Assembly (NCBI GenBank): GCA_003131365.1
Contig: PKVB01000047.1
Coordinates: 1 to 6,145, forward strand
Direction of reading: 5' to 3'
From: Gemmatimonadota bacterium
GTDB lineage: Bacteria > Gemmatimonadota > Gemmatimonadetes > Gemmatimonadales > Gemmatimonadaceae
DNA: 6,145 nucleotides
Part shown: in pieces, positions 1-4,938 of the stretch
How the letters are laid out: every line of letters begins with the position of its first letter
Numbering within the stretch: the stretch's first letter is position 1
The notes under the pieces: model-generated
Databases searched by the model: none
What the model was told of the DNA's origin: nothing
What the model saw: only the letters and a program-made list of their open reading frames with translations
Position numbers and translations under genes: made by a program

Positions 1-557
1 GCCCAGCGAAGAATCGCGCGCAACACTTCAATGTCTGCCTGAGCTGAGCGTTGTCTCACAGGCGCAGTGAGACGTTCCTTTCCCTTCTCTGACGTCCCTA
101 AGAAAATCCGGCCAGCTAGTCGCTTTCTTACGAAAGCGATTTGATCTTCTTGCGTGAGGCCACGGACGTCGCATTCCTTGCCGAAAAAAGCAACAAGAAT
201 CTTCATCCGAGCATCGTGCTCCTTTCTGGCACGCTCGCTCAACCCTTGGTAGACAACAGACCGAGTGCGGTAGTAGTAGCCGAGAGTGCCCAACGGTAGC
301 GCGCGCGAGGACTCGATCTCGTCACCTTTTAGGAGTGCACCCAAAAGAGCTTTCCCTAATCTCTCGGCCTGAGCTCGATCAGCCGTTCCGAGACATTTCC
401 GATCCACTCCGCGCGACGGCACCCAGAACGCGCGGTAGAACAACCCCCCACTTCGCTTTTGAAACAGCCGAACGCGTGTCCCGCGACTGCCAAGTGAACG
501 CGTCCACTTTCCATTCTTTAACTGCCATTCGCTTCGCGACGGTTTACGAGTTGCCAT
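1..557 (-). CDS. Tyrosine recombinase (integrase), N-terminal part, cut by window edge
   Basis: The minus frame is open from an ATG at 557 to the window edge, giving 185 codons with no stop. The start is supported by an AGGAG Shine-Dalgarno (564-568) with a 6-nt spacer. Residues 10-70 are basic and predicted beta-rich (VRLFQKRSGG, FYRAFWVP, RKCLGTADRAQAERLGKALL), as in arm-type DNA-binding domains of phage and ICE integrases. Residues 90-185 read as a helical SAM-like core-binding domain, ending in SAQADIEVLRAILRW, the usual last helix before the catalytic domain. The catalytic R-H-R-Y domain would lie left of the window and cannot be checked. Family knowledge: such enzymes integrate and excise mobile elements at att sites. 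The gene follows a small HTH gene by 11 nt, so the two are probably co-transcribed. A non-mobility tyrosine recombinase is possible but less likely next to transfer genes. Confidence 0.8.
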   Translation of the reverse strand, partial: MATRKPSRSEWQLKNGKWTRSLGSRGTRVRLFQKRSGGLFYRAFWVPSRGVDRKCLGTADRAQAERLGKALLGALLKGDEIESSRALPLGTLGYYYRTRSVVYQGLSERARKEHDARMKILVAFFGKECDVRGLTQEDQIAFVRKRLAGRIFLGTSEKGKERLTAPVRQRSAQADIEVLRAILRW

Positions 558-563
558 GTTACG

Positions 564-568
564 CTCCT
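564..568 (-). promoter_or_regulatory. Ribosome binding site of the integrase gene
   Basis: AGGAG on the minus strand lies 6 nt before the ATG at 557 and just past the TAG stop (571-569) of the upstream HTH gene. It fixes the start of a frame that has no end inside the window. Confidence 0.75.
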
Positions 569-997
569 CTACCGCCGAACTCGAAGGCTCCGAGCGTCGG
601 AAAGCGGATCATACAGTCGCGCTGATTTTCCGGCAAGCTTTGGTTTAACCTCGAGCGTCAAATCACCGAGGCGCACCCGCGGTGCGTTCTTCCGTCCCGC
701 GTTGGGTAGCCTGCCTCGGCGCACCAATCTCCCGATGTGCTCGGCAGAGTAGCCGGTTCGTTCTGCAGCCTCGGTTAGTGACATAGTTTCAGCGAGCGCG
801 GTTTCTCGCACGCGCCTGAGCGAGGCGACGATCTGTCGGACGATGAGGGCACCATTCACGAGAGCCCCGACCGCTTCGCAAGCGGGCGCGAACTCCTGCT
901 CCCACCAAGTCAAAGCGGTGTCTTCGTCTGTGATTGTATCAGCGGGAAATTGAAACACGCCGGTAGAAGTGCGTTGCGAACGCGGGTTATTGTCCAA
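569..997 (-). CDS. Small MerR/excisionase-type helix-turn-helix protein
   Basis: This is a 142-residue protein with a TTG start. The start is supported by GGAGGA (1002-1007) with a 4-nt spacer and by an in-frame TGA just upstream, so no longer form is possible. Residues 72-112 form a MerR/excisionase-like winged HTH: SLTEAAERTGYSAEHIGRLV, then a basic turn RRGRLPN, then PRVRLGDL. This pattern (AA-x3-G-x4-I-x2-L-x-R-x-G-x-L-P) is the one used by recombination directionality factors and by DNA-binding modules linked to integrases. The N-terminal ~65 residues are acidic, then helical, and I recognise no domain there. It ends 11 nt before the integrase start, so the two probably form one operon. 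By position it could be an excisionase-like factor or a regulator of the integrase. That role is inferred; the HTH itself is clear. Confidence 0.75.
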   Translation of the reverse strand: MDNNPRSQRTSTGVFQFPADTITDEDTALTWWEQEFAPACEAVGALVNGALIVRQIVASLRRVRETALAETMSLTEAAERTGYSAEHIGRLVRRGRLPNAGRKNAPRVRLGDLTLEVKPKLAGKSARLYDPLSDARSLRVRR

Positions 998-1001
998 GGA
1001 A

Positions 1002-1007
1002 TCCTCC
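1002..1007 (-). promoter_or_regulatory. Ribosome binding site deciding a TTG start
   Basis: GGAGGA on the minus strand is followed by 4 nt and then TTG at 997. An in-frame TGA just upstream excludes any earlier start, so the TTG start for the HTH gene is well supported. Confidence 0.7.
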
Positions 1008-1085
1008 GATCACTCAAGGCACTTGGAAATACCTCTGCATCCAACTGGGCGTTCTCACGTCATGCGGAGACTTTAGCCGGGGCCA

Positions 1086-1117
1086 AAACTTCGGTTGGCG
1101 TAGCGGCCACGAAGTTT
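1086..1117. repeat. Inverted repeat with a potential 12-bp bulged stem
   Basis: AAACTTCG (1086-1093) pairs with CGAAGTTT (1110-1117). Inside it TGGC (1096-1099) pairs with GCCA (1106-1109), leaving a GT bulge (1094-1095) and a 6-nt loop. The result is a 12-bp stem with one bulge on either strand. It lies between radC and the HTH gene, about 90 bp upstream of the latter's start. Confidence 0.6.
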
Positions 1118-1126
1118 GCCGCCTTA

Positions 1127-1136
1127 CAGATATCTG
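1127..1136. repeat. 10-bp perfect palindrome CAGATATCTG
   Basis: CAGATATCTG is a perfect dyad. Its 8-bp part GATATCTG recurs in direct orientation at 1162-1169, 33 bp (about three helical turns) away. This spacing would suit protein binding on one face of the DNA, but no binder is identified. Confidence 0.5.
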
Positions 1137-1159
1137 GGAGTGATGCTTATGACGTGGGA

Positions 1160-1215
1160 GAGATATCTGCGCACTAGCTTGCGCCTACCCCAGACATTTC
1201 TGTCTGGGATATCTC
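1160..1215. repeat. Nested inverted repeats, possible three-way junction
   Basis: GAGATATC (1160-1167) is the reverse complement of GATATCTC (1208-1215). Between them lie GCGCA/TGCGC (1170-1174 and 1180-1184) and an 8-bp hairpin, CCCAGACA (1189-1196) with TGTCTGGG (1201-1208). The outer and 8-bp stems share base 1208, so at most seven outer pairs can form with the full inner stem. As minus-strand RNA the 8-bp hairpin has a GAAA (GNRA) loop, a stable RNA tetraloop. It sits 23-42 nt past the RadC stop, but no T-run follows, so it is not a classical intrinsic terminator. Confidence 0.5.
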
Positions 1216-1230
1216 GCGGACTGGGCGGGT

Positions 1231-1719
1231 CTAAAGGAGACCGGCCTCCGCGAAGCTCAGGTAACGTCCGTGTCCAACGATGACGTGGTCCTGAACCGGA
1301 ATGTCGAGCAGTTTGCCACCTGCCACCAGCTGCTCGGTGACGACTCGATCGTCCGGCGATGGAGTGGGATCACCTGAGGGATGGTTGTGGGTGAGAATTA
1401 CGGCGGCCGCACCCGCAACGATCGCAGCACAGAAGACCTCGCGAGGATGGACAACGGACGAGTTGAGGATCCCTCGCGTGATTACGGTTGGACCTTGTCC
1501 GATCAACTGATGTTGGCTGTCCAACGGCAGAATCCAGAAAGACTCAGCCACTTCACGCGCTGCGTAGGGGGCCATGAAATCGAATACGTCGCGCGGCCAA
1601 CGGATCGCGACACGTCGGTCCGGGTAGCCTTCCGGCGGCGAAAATGTTCCTTCGCGGACCAGTCTGAGAGTGGTCAGGCGAAGGCGGCGCCGGGCTTGGT
1701 TCTTTGGGAGTCTGTTCAT
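1231..1719 (-). CDS. radC: Short RadC-family JAB/MPN-domain protein
   Basis: The protein has 162 residues, shorter than chromosomal RadC (around 220), and is essentially only the JAB/MPN domain, as is common for RadC copies on plasmids and ICEs. The JAMM metal-binding motif is intact: HNHPSGDPTPSPDD gives H111, H113, S121 and D124, and the upstream glutamate is probably E59 in ESFWILPLD. The C-terminal DHVIVGHGRYLSFAEAG is the family signature. The start is the ATG at 1717-1719, which overlaps the TAA of the upstream regulator gene by one base (TAATG). GGGAG at 1729-1733 lies 9 nt before it. An upstream in-frame extension of 103 codons exists but lies wholly over the regulator gene. The molecular function of RadC is unsettled; a role in repair was first proposed and later doubted. 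Translational coupling to the regulator is likely. Confidence 0.9.
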   Translation of the reverse strand: MNRLPKNQARRRLRLTTLRLVREGTFSPPEGYPDRRVAIRWPRDVFDFMAPYAAREVAESFWILPLDSQHQLIGQGPTVITRGILNSSVVHPREVFCAAIVAGAAAVILTHNHPSGDPTPSPDDRVVTEQLVAGGKLLDIPVQDHVIVGHGRYLSFAEAGLL

Positions 1720-2690
1720 TAGGCGGCGCTCCCTGTGATGTTGTGACCTGAGCGCGGTGAGTGGTCCCAAGCACGCGCTGTGGCGCGCTCCGCTTGGCTC
1801 TCGGTGAGCGGGTCGAAGGTTCTTAGCGTTTCTCGGTACGGGTCGATCAACTTGGCGCGGTAGCGTTCGAGCATTGCGACGCCGTCGAACCTGCGCCGAA
1901 ATTCGCCTGCCGATACACCGACCAGAATTCGAACCATGCGGCCGAAACTTTGAGGCGAGGAGGCATCCATTCGATGGGCAATCGCGTTGAGCGAGAGGCC
2001 TGGGCTTTCTCCGAGGTACGCCGCCCAAACAAGCCCAGCTTGTGCGACGTAACTCTTGGGCGAAGGCAGTCCCGCGCGAAAAAACCTACTCATCAAAGTC
2101 GAGGGGCAAACGCCCAGCGAGCGAGCGACCTGCTTGGCGGACAGGATTCGCGGGGAGAATGATGCCTCGAGGAAGCGCGTCCATCCCGGAGTGAAGAAAC
2201 GCTGTCCGCCCGTTTCAGTCGACACTCCTATGAGGTCCCGCAGTGCGTTCCGGATAAAGAGGTGGCGCAGACGCTCCGGGTCGAACGCTCCGCGTAGTGC
2301 TGCCCAGCCGCCAACGGCCCTAACGTCGATGACTTTGCGGATGCCGGCCTGTCCGAACGCGAGGGCGCCAGCCAACGCACGGTCCTCCGCGATCTCTGAT
2401 ACGAGGCCAAGTGTGGGAGTCCCCGGGAAGTCTTGGACGAGGGCCGACAACGGGAGGACGTCGGATCGTCGCACGAGGGAGGCCGAGACGAGAGCGGTGT
2501 CGGCACGTGCGGTGACGAGGTCTTGGCGAAGCGCCTGAAGGGTGTCGCGGTGAACGAAGCTGAGAAGCGCGCCAGCGGCGATCTCAACCTCTCCGCGCTC
2601 ACGCGGAGTGAGCCAGGTTCCGACCCGAGGTCGTAGCAGCTGCGGCGGTTTTTTGTTCACCGGGTGAGGGGGATGCTTGGTTTCCAACAT
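1719..2690 (-). CDS. AraC-type transcriptional regulator with receiver-like N-terminus
   Basis: This 323-residue protein starts at an ATG preceded by GGAGGT (2695-2700) with a 4-5 nt spacer. The C-terminal part carries the two HTHs of an AraC/XylS domain: LSAKQVARSLGVCPSTLMSR (about 183-202) and LSLNAIAHRMDASSPQSFGR (about 232-251), followed by VGVSAGEFRRRF, the usual G-x-S-P/A-x-E-F-R end. Residues 55-135 show an alternating strand-helix pattern like a response-regulator receiver (ALVSASLV, TLGLVSE, AGIRKVIDVRAVGGWAALR). No phosphoacceptor aspartate is evident at the expected strand ends, so it may be a pseudo-receiver. This part is inferred. The gene lies behind a strong promoter with three 13-bp dyads and runs directly into radC. 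It could regulate transfer or integration genes, though its targets are not visible. The AraC assignment is firm; the N-terminal reading is tentative. Confidence 0.75.
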   Translation of the reverse strand: MLETKHPPHPVNKKPPQLLRPRVGTWLTPRERGEVEIAAGALLSFVHRDTLQALRQDLVTARADTALVSASLVRRSDVLPLSALVQDFPGTPTLGLVSEIAEDRALAGALAFGQAGIRKVIDVRAVGGWAALRGAFDPERLRHLFIRNALRDLIGVSTETGGQRFFTPGWTRFLEASFSPRILSAKQVARSLGVCPSTLMSRFFRAGLPSPKSYVAQAGLVWAAYLGESPGLSLNAIAHRMDASSPQSFGRMVRILVGVSAGEFRRRFDGVAMLERYRAKLIDPYRETLRTFDPLTESQAERATARAWDHSPRSGHNITGSAA

Positions 2691-2702
2691 TGGTACCTCC
2701 TG

Positions 2703-2715
2703 ATAAATGGTTTAT
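2703..2715 (-). promoter_or_regulatory. Operator-like dyad, copy 1 (leader)
   Basis: On the minus strand this reads ATAAACCATTTAT, exactly the plus-strand sequence of copy 3. It lies 2 bp from the GGAGG of the AraC-like gene and about 40 nt inside the predicted transcript, where a bound protein could block elongation. The centre is at 2709. Confidence 0.6.
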
Positions 2716-2759
2716 GCTAGATGCGGATAGGGGTTGCGCTTCCCATCCGATCCGTTCTC

Positions 2760-2788
2760 AATATAAATCATTTATAAACGATAGTCAA
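2760..2788 (-). promoter_or_regulatory. Strong sigma70-type promoter for the AraC-like/radC operon
   Basis: The minus strand has -35 TTGACT (2783-2788), a 17-bp spacer and -10 TATATT (2760-2765), each one mismatch from consensus with ideal spacing. The predicted start of transcription is near 2753, giving a leader of about 60 nt before the ATG at 2690. Two dyads overlap or touch this promoter, so repression is expected. Confidence 0.75.
2763..2775. promoter_or_regulatory. Operator-like dyad, copy 2 (on the -10/spacer)
   Basis: ATAAATCATTTAT is a perfect dyad around the central C at 2769. It overlaps three bases of the -10 (2763-2765) and the adjoining spacer of the minus promoter, so binding would exclude RNA polymerase. 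Confidence 0.65.
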
Positions 2789-2800
2789 TAAACCATTTAT
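2788..2800 (+). promoter_or_regulatory. Operator-like dyad, copy 3 (beside the -35)
   Basis: ATAAACCATTTAT is centred at 2794, 25 bp from copy 2. It touches the outer edge of the -35 box of the minus promoter. It is an exact inverted copy of the site at 2703-2715. Confidence 0.65.
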
Positions 2801-2987
2801 ATTTGTTCCAATGATGATGACCGTTGGAAACGCGACTAAACCCGCCTATGTCACGGCCTTAGCAGCAAGCGTCGCGCGAAAAACCTGCGCACCGGTAGTC
2901 GCCCGCCCTTTCCTGGTAAGCAGCCGCCCGGAGCAACGCGAAGGGCGACAGGGAGCGGAGCGACCGTCGCTTGCATGGCCGCGCCTG

Positions 2988-3016
2988 TTGGTCTACGAGT
3001 ATGAATGGTTTATAAT
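2988..3016 (+). promoter_or_regulatory. Sigma70-type promoter for the Cro/C1-type gene
   Basis: A perfect -10 TATAAT (3011-3016) is preceded by a 17-bp spacer and a weak -35 TTGGTC (2988-2993). The predicted start is near 3023, about 30 nt before the GTG start. The fourth dyad covers the start of the -10, which suggests autorepression. Confidence 0.65.
3001..3013 (-). promoter_or_regulatory. Operator-like dyad, copy 4 (on the -10 of the plus promoter)
   Basis: The minus strand reads ATAAACCATTCAT, one mismatch from copies 1 and 3. It overlaps the first three bases of TATAAT (3011-3016). Confidence 0.55.
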
Positions 3017-3052
3017 GCATGACCCGTCAAACTTCTCCCAAGGATCGCGTCA

Positions 3053-3268
3053 GTGGCTACCCGTACCGTAACCTCTAAAGAGTTGGCTCAGCTCGCGGAA
3101 GCTATGGGGTGCCACACGCAGGCGGACTTGGCCGCCGCCCTTGGCATCACGCAGGCGCGAGTATCGCAGATCCTGTCAGGAAAATATCCCGTTAAGCCAG
3201 GGGCACTCCTAAACCTCATTCACCAGCTACAGTTGCAGCACCCGCGGGGCCGAAAGGCCAGACGCTAG
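3053..3268 (+). CDS. Small Cro/C1-type (XRE) helix-turn-helix protein, probable autorepressor
   Basis: This 71-residue protein starts at GTG, with AAGGA (3040-3044) 8 nt upstream. Residues 23-44 form a clear HTH: QADLAAALGITQARVSQILS, with Q-x-x-L-A-x-x-x-G-I-x-Q-x-x-V-S as in Cro/C1 proteins. KELAQLAEAMG forms the first helix, and a helix follows (GALLNLIHQLQLQ). The C-terminus is short and basic (HPRGRKARR), and no sensor or oligomerisation domain is present. It is the only convincing plus-strand gene in the window and is transcribed away from the AraC-like/radC operon. Four 13-bp dyads lie on the two divergent promoters. Because Cro/C1 dimers bind such dyads, this protein is the most likely ligand, controlling itself and the opposing operon. 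That link is inferred. It could also be the antitoxin-like member of a pair, but no toxin-like gene follows. Confidence 0.75.
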   Translation: MATRTVTSKELAQLAEAMGCHTQADLAAALGITQARVSQILSGKYPVKPGALLNLIHQLQLQHPRGRKARR

Positions 3269-3297
3269 ACAAAGAGACTTGGCTTAATCAACATGAA

Positions 3298-3325
3298 CCG
3301 CGTTACGCGGGTGACGCTTCACCCG
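3298..3325. repeat. Two mutually exclusive hairpins downstream of the Cro/C1-type gene
   Basis: CCGCG (3298-3302) pairs with CGCGG (3306-3310) around TTA. CGGGTGA (3308-3314) pairs with TCACCCG (3319-3325) around CGCT. The arms share 3308-3310, so only one full stem forms at a time. They start 30 nt past the stop of the plus gene. No T-run follows directly, so termination is possible but unproven. Confidence 0.4.
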
Positions 3326-3439
3326 ATATCCGAGTTCTGTTTGGGTTGCCAGCACTGACCCAAGGGGAGGGAGCTTCGGTTCTTGCTGTTGACCTTTCTT
3401 GGTCCATCCCTCACCAGCTATAATCGATCCTGTTACCAG

Positions 3440-3802
3440 CTACGAGCAGGGACGGCTTTGCTTCTCGAGCTCGATGAAACACCTCCGAATAGGTTGGAAA
3501 CAATGAGTTCGGAAGGGGCGTTGGAGTACGCTCCCACCCAAATAAGTTGGCAAAAACGAAGAGATTGGCCAACCTGCGCTCGATGCTGAAGCCGTGAAGC
3601 ATCGGGTTTGCCTTTGTTTAAGAACCGAAAATTCTCGTCCTGCCAGTACTGCCGCAATGCGGCCAGCACGAAAGCCGCTGAGAGTCTGCTGGATAAGATG
3701 CCGCAAGGGGTGAACAGGATCCTCAACAACGCGCGGCACCGTATAGAGTGCCCCGACTGGGTCCGCTGCGAAGTAATCGACAAACCGATCATCGAGTGTC
3801 AC
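3440..3802 (-). CDS. Hypothetical protein, weak candidate, possibly frameshifted
   Basis: A GTG at 3802 follows a very good Shine-Dalgarno, AGGAG (3810-3814) with a 7-nt spacer, and opens a 120-residue frame. The first ~70 residues look protein-like: TLDDRFVDYFAADP, then YTVPRVVEDPVHPLRHLIQQ, then SGFRAGRIAAVLAGREFSVL. The last ~50 (Cys-, Ser- and Arg-rich) do not, which would fit a frameshift. Another minus frame in the overlap (ATG at 3602, stop at 3411, 63 codons) has its own weak AAAGG. The candidate lies 97 nt past the stop of the secreted-protein gene on the same strand. I recognise no family. It may be a decayed gene or chance. Confidence 0.3.
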   Translation of the reverse strand: MTLDDRFVDYFAADPVGALYTVPRVVEDPVHPLRHLIQQTLSGFRAGRIAAVLAGREFSVLKQRQTRCFTASASSAGWPISSFLPTYLGGSVLQRPFRTHCFQPIRRCFIELEKQSRPCS

Positions 3803-3898
3803 AAGACCTCTCCTGTACTTCTCGATGAAATTTATGCCCAACCAGAAGATTTCGGTCCATCTTGCTACGAGCGGAAGCGCTCCTGGCCCTTCTCGAAG

Positions 3899-4618
3899 TC
3901 ACCGGTTCTCGCTGATCGTTTTGATGACGTCGCCGCCCTTGTTCAGGAACTCGATCCTGGCGGCTCCGACGGTGTCCACGCTGAGACGAAGGCGAACCTT
4001 TCCATCAGGATCGCTGAGCGAGACGAGAGATGCACCGTTGCGCGCACGTCCGGCGTACAGCCGCTGTCTGCCGCCGAGCTGATCGAGAATTTTCATTGAG
4101 TCAGCTTTCGCCGCGCTGTCCTTCAACTCCTCGGCGCGTTGATAGCGCCTGCTGTATTGCATGCTGGTGATGCCTGACGGATAGTCGCTGATAGCGAGCC
4201 CCGACCGTCGGCGGCCGTTTTGATCGATGTACTGGAGTGCGATGGTTTGGTCCTGCTCGTACTGATCGAAAGTCAGACTTCCTACGGCTTGGTAGTTCCC
4301 TGCGGAGTCGCGCTGACCGGTGTAAATGAGGCCGCCGTTTTCCGTCCCTTCCTCATTGTAGAAGATCAATCCGGCGCGGTTACCTGGTTGGTAGCCGAAC
4401 GGTTGTCCCCGTTCCATAGGTGCAGGAGACCGCGCCTTGTTGGATATGACGAGACGGACCTGGCCGTTCTTTTCGATGACGTTGATACGCTCCACATCGA
4501 TCGTATCGAATCGGGCATTGGATTGCCCCGCAAAGCCGGTAGTAACCAGTGCGATAATCGCTGATGTTGTAATGAGGGCGTGCAATCGCAGAAATCGTAA
4601 CTCGGTCTTTAGTCTCAT
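3899..4618 (-). CDS. Secreted or membrane-anchored protein of unknown function
   Basis: This 239-residue protein starts at an ATG behind GAGGG (4626-4630) with a 7-nt spacer. The N-terminus has basic residues and then a hydrophobic run (about 14-30, ALITTSAIIALVTTGFA), a signal peptide or uncleaved anchor, so the rest is probably outside the cytoplasm. The mature part is rich in predicted short beta strands. A motif recurs near both ends: EKNGQVRLVIS (about 49-59) and DPDGKVRLRLSVD (about 203-215), and GLIFYNEEGTENGGLIY sits between. This suggests repeated beta units. I recall similar hypothetical proteins from soil bacteria such as Gemmatimonadota, without any known function. It shares the strand of the tra genes but is separated from traF by 320 nt, so it is probably a separate transcript and may be cargo. 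No catalytic motif was seen. Confidence 0.75.
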   Translation of the reverse strand: MRLKTELRFLRLHALITTSAIIALVTTGFAGQSNARFDTIDVERINVIEKNGQVRLVISNKARSPAPMERGQPFGYQPGNRAGLIFYNEEGTENGGLIYTGQRDSAGNYQAVGSLTFDQYEQDQTIALQYIDQNGRRRSGLAISDYPSGITSMQYSRRYQRAEELKDSAAKADSMKILDQLGGRQRLYAGRARNGASLVSLSDPDGKVRLRLSVDTVGAARIEFLNKGGDVIKTISENR

Positions 4619-4938
4619 CGTCGGACCCTCGCAGAAGTTGAAGCTATCAATGTTTGCATGGGTGATTTCGCGCGCTCACCTTGAAATCAGTACGCGACGG
4701 AGACGGTGCGCGCAACCATAATGATACTGAACGTTCGATCCAAGTTGGTGACTCCGTGCCTCGCAATCTGGCTGCGGTTTCGAATCCGATTCGTGGCGCG
4801 ACAACCTGTCTTGACGATAGCACGCGACCTCCCAACAGGTCAGGCGGAAGTCCCTTCCACGGTTCTCTCTATACCCATCAACATCATCACACCCGATAAC
4901 GCAATGGAGTACTGAAATGATGCGACACCGATCTGCTT
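4619..4938. other. 320-nt non-coding gap between traF and the secreted-protein gene
   Basis: No convincing gene lies here on either strand. A weak minus promoter can be drawn: TTGGAT (4738-4743), 17 bp, TATGGT (4715-4720). It would place transcription start about 90 nt before the ATG at 4618. Small inverted repeats occur: GGAAG/CTTCC (4846-4858), ACCTGT/ACAGGT (4804-4840), CGAAT/ATTCG (4781-4793) and GAACGTTC (4729-4736). No clear terminator for the traG-traF operon was seen. Confidence 0.5.
4661..4689 (-). repeat. Alternative leader hairpins upstream of the secreted-protein gene
   Basis: TGATTTC (4663-4669) is the reverse complement of GAAATCA (4683-4689). GGTGA (4661-4665) is the reverse complement of TCACC (4676-4680). 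Bases 4663-4665 take part in both, so the two stems exclude each other. If the transcript starts upstream, this lies about 45-70 nt before the start codon. Confidence 0.35.

Larger units (their letters stand above)
998..1230. other. Non-coding, hairpin-rich intergenic region
   Basis: This 233-nt gap separates the RadC stop from the HTH-integrase operon. No convincing gene is present on either strand and no clear sigma70 promoter was found. It holds a dense series of inverted repeats, listed separately at 1086-1117, 1127-1136 and 1160-1215, and three copies of GATATC (1129-1134, 1162-1167, 1208-1213). Possible roles are a transcription boundary, operator sites for the HTH protein, recombinase accessory sites or a structured RNA. 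The sequence does not decide among these. Confidence 0.6.
2691..3052. promoter_or_regulatory. Divergent control region between AraC-like/radC operon and Cro/C1-type gene
   Basis: This 362-nt region has no convincing gene. Its outer parts are A+T-rich against a G+C-rich background and hold two divergent sigma70-type promoters and four related 13-bp dyads, listed separately. The middle (2880-2990) is G+C-rich and contains inverted repeats CGCCCTT/AAGGGCG and GTCGCCC/GGGCGAC. A small open frame reads through it on the plus strand but lacks any protein-like pattern. Confidence 0.75.
3269..3898. other. 630-nt stretch with no confident gene
   Basis: After the Cro/C1-type gene there are two overlapping hairpins (3298-3325). 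They are followed by a direct repeat of ACCAGCTA (3413-3420 and 3435-3442, 22 bp apart), the first copy of which runs into TATAAT at 3419-3424 with no good -35. The right part (3440-3802, minus) is a weak coding candidate, described separately. All three minus frames read partly protein-like in 3411-3602, which may mean a decayed or frameshifted gene. No RNA gene or insertion sequence was seen. Confidence 0.5.

Noticed and set aside
335..625. Plus-strand open frame over the integrase start
   Set aside because: It runs antisense to the integrase and the end of the HTH gene and shows no domain-like pattern.
950..1177. Plus-strand 75-codon frame over the HTH gene start and hairpin region
   Set aside because: It is antisense to a supported gene, covers several inverted repeats and has no recognisable pattern or good ribosome binding site.
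1189..1208. 8-bp hairpin as an intrinsic terminator for radC
   Set aside because: The stem is good and lies at the right distance, but no T-run follows on the minus strand, so it is listed only as a repeat.
1720..2028. In-frame upstream extension of the RadC frame (103 more codons)
   Set aside because: It overlaps the AraC-like gene entirely in another frame and is a low-complexity Arg/Pro/Ser-rich translation. The internal ATG at 1719 has a Shine-Dalgarno and a TAATG junction.
2811..3071. Plus-strand 86-codon frame through the control region
   Set aside because: It covers the promoter and operator of the Cro/C1-type gene, overlaps that gene's start, and its translation is Arg/Pro/Ala-rich with no structure-like pattern.
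3389..3424. Plus promoter with TTGACC (3389-3394) and TATAAT (3419-3424)
   Set aside because: The spacer is 24 bp, too long for sigma70; a closer TTGGTC gives only 14 bp. No supported plus gene follows.
3608..4099. Plus-strand 163-codon frame with some Cys pairs
   Set aside because: Its second half is antisense to the secreted-protein gene. The Cys spacing (SSCQYCRN and CPDWVRC) is suggestive of a zinc site but no family fits and no start signal was seen.
4775..4795. TTCGAAT element resembling a tRNA T-loop
   Set aside because: The flanking bases do not form the T-stem on either strand and no acceptor or anticodon arms are present. It is explained by the CGAAT/ATTCG inverted repeat.
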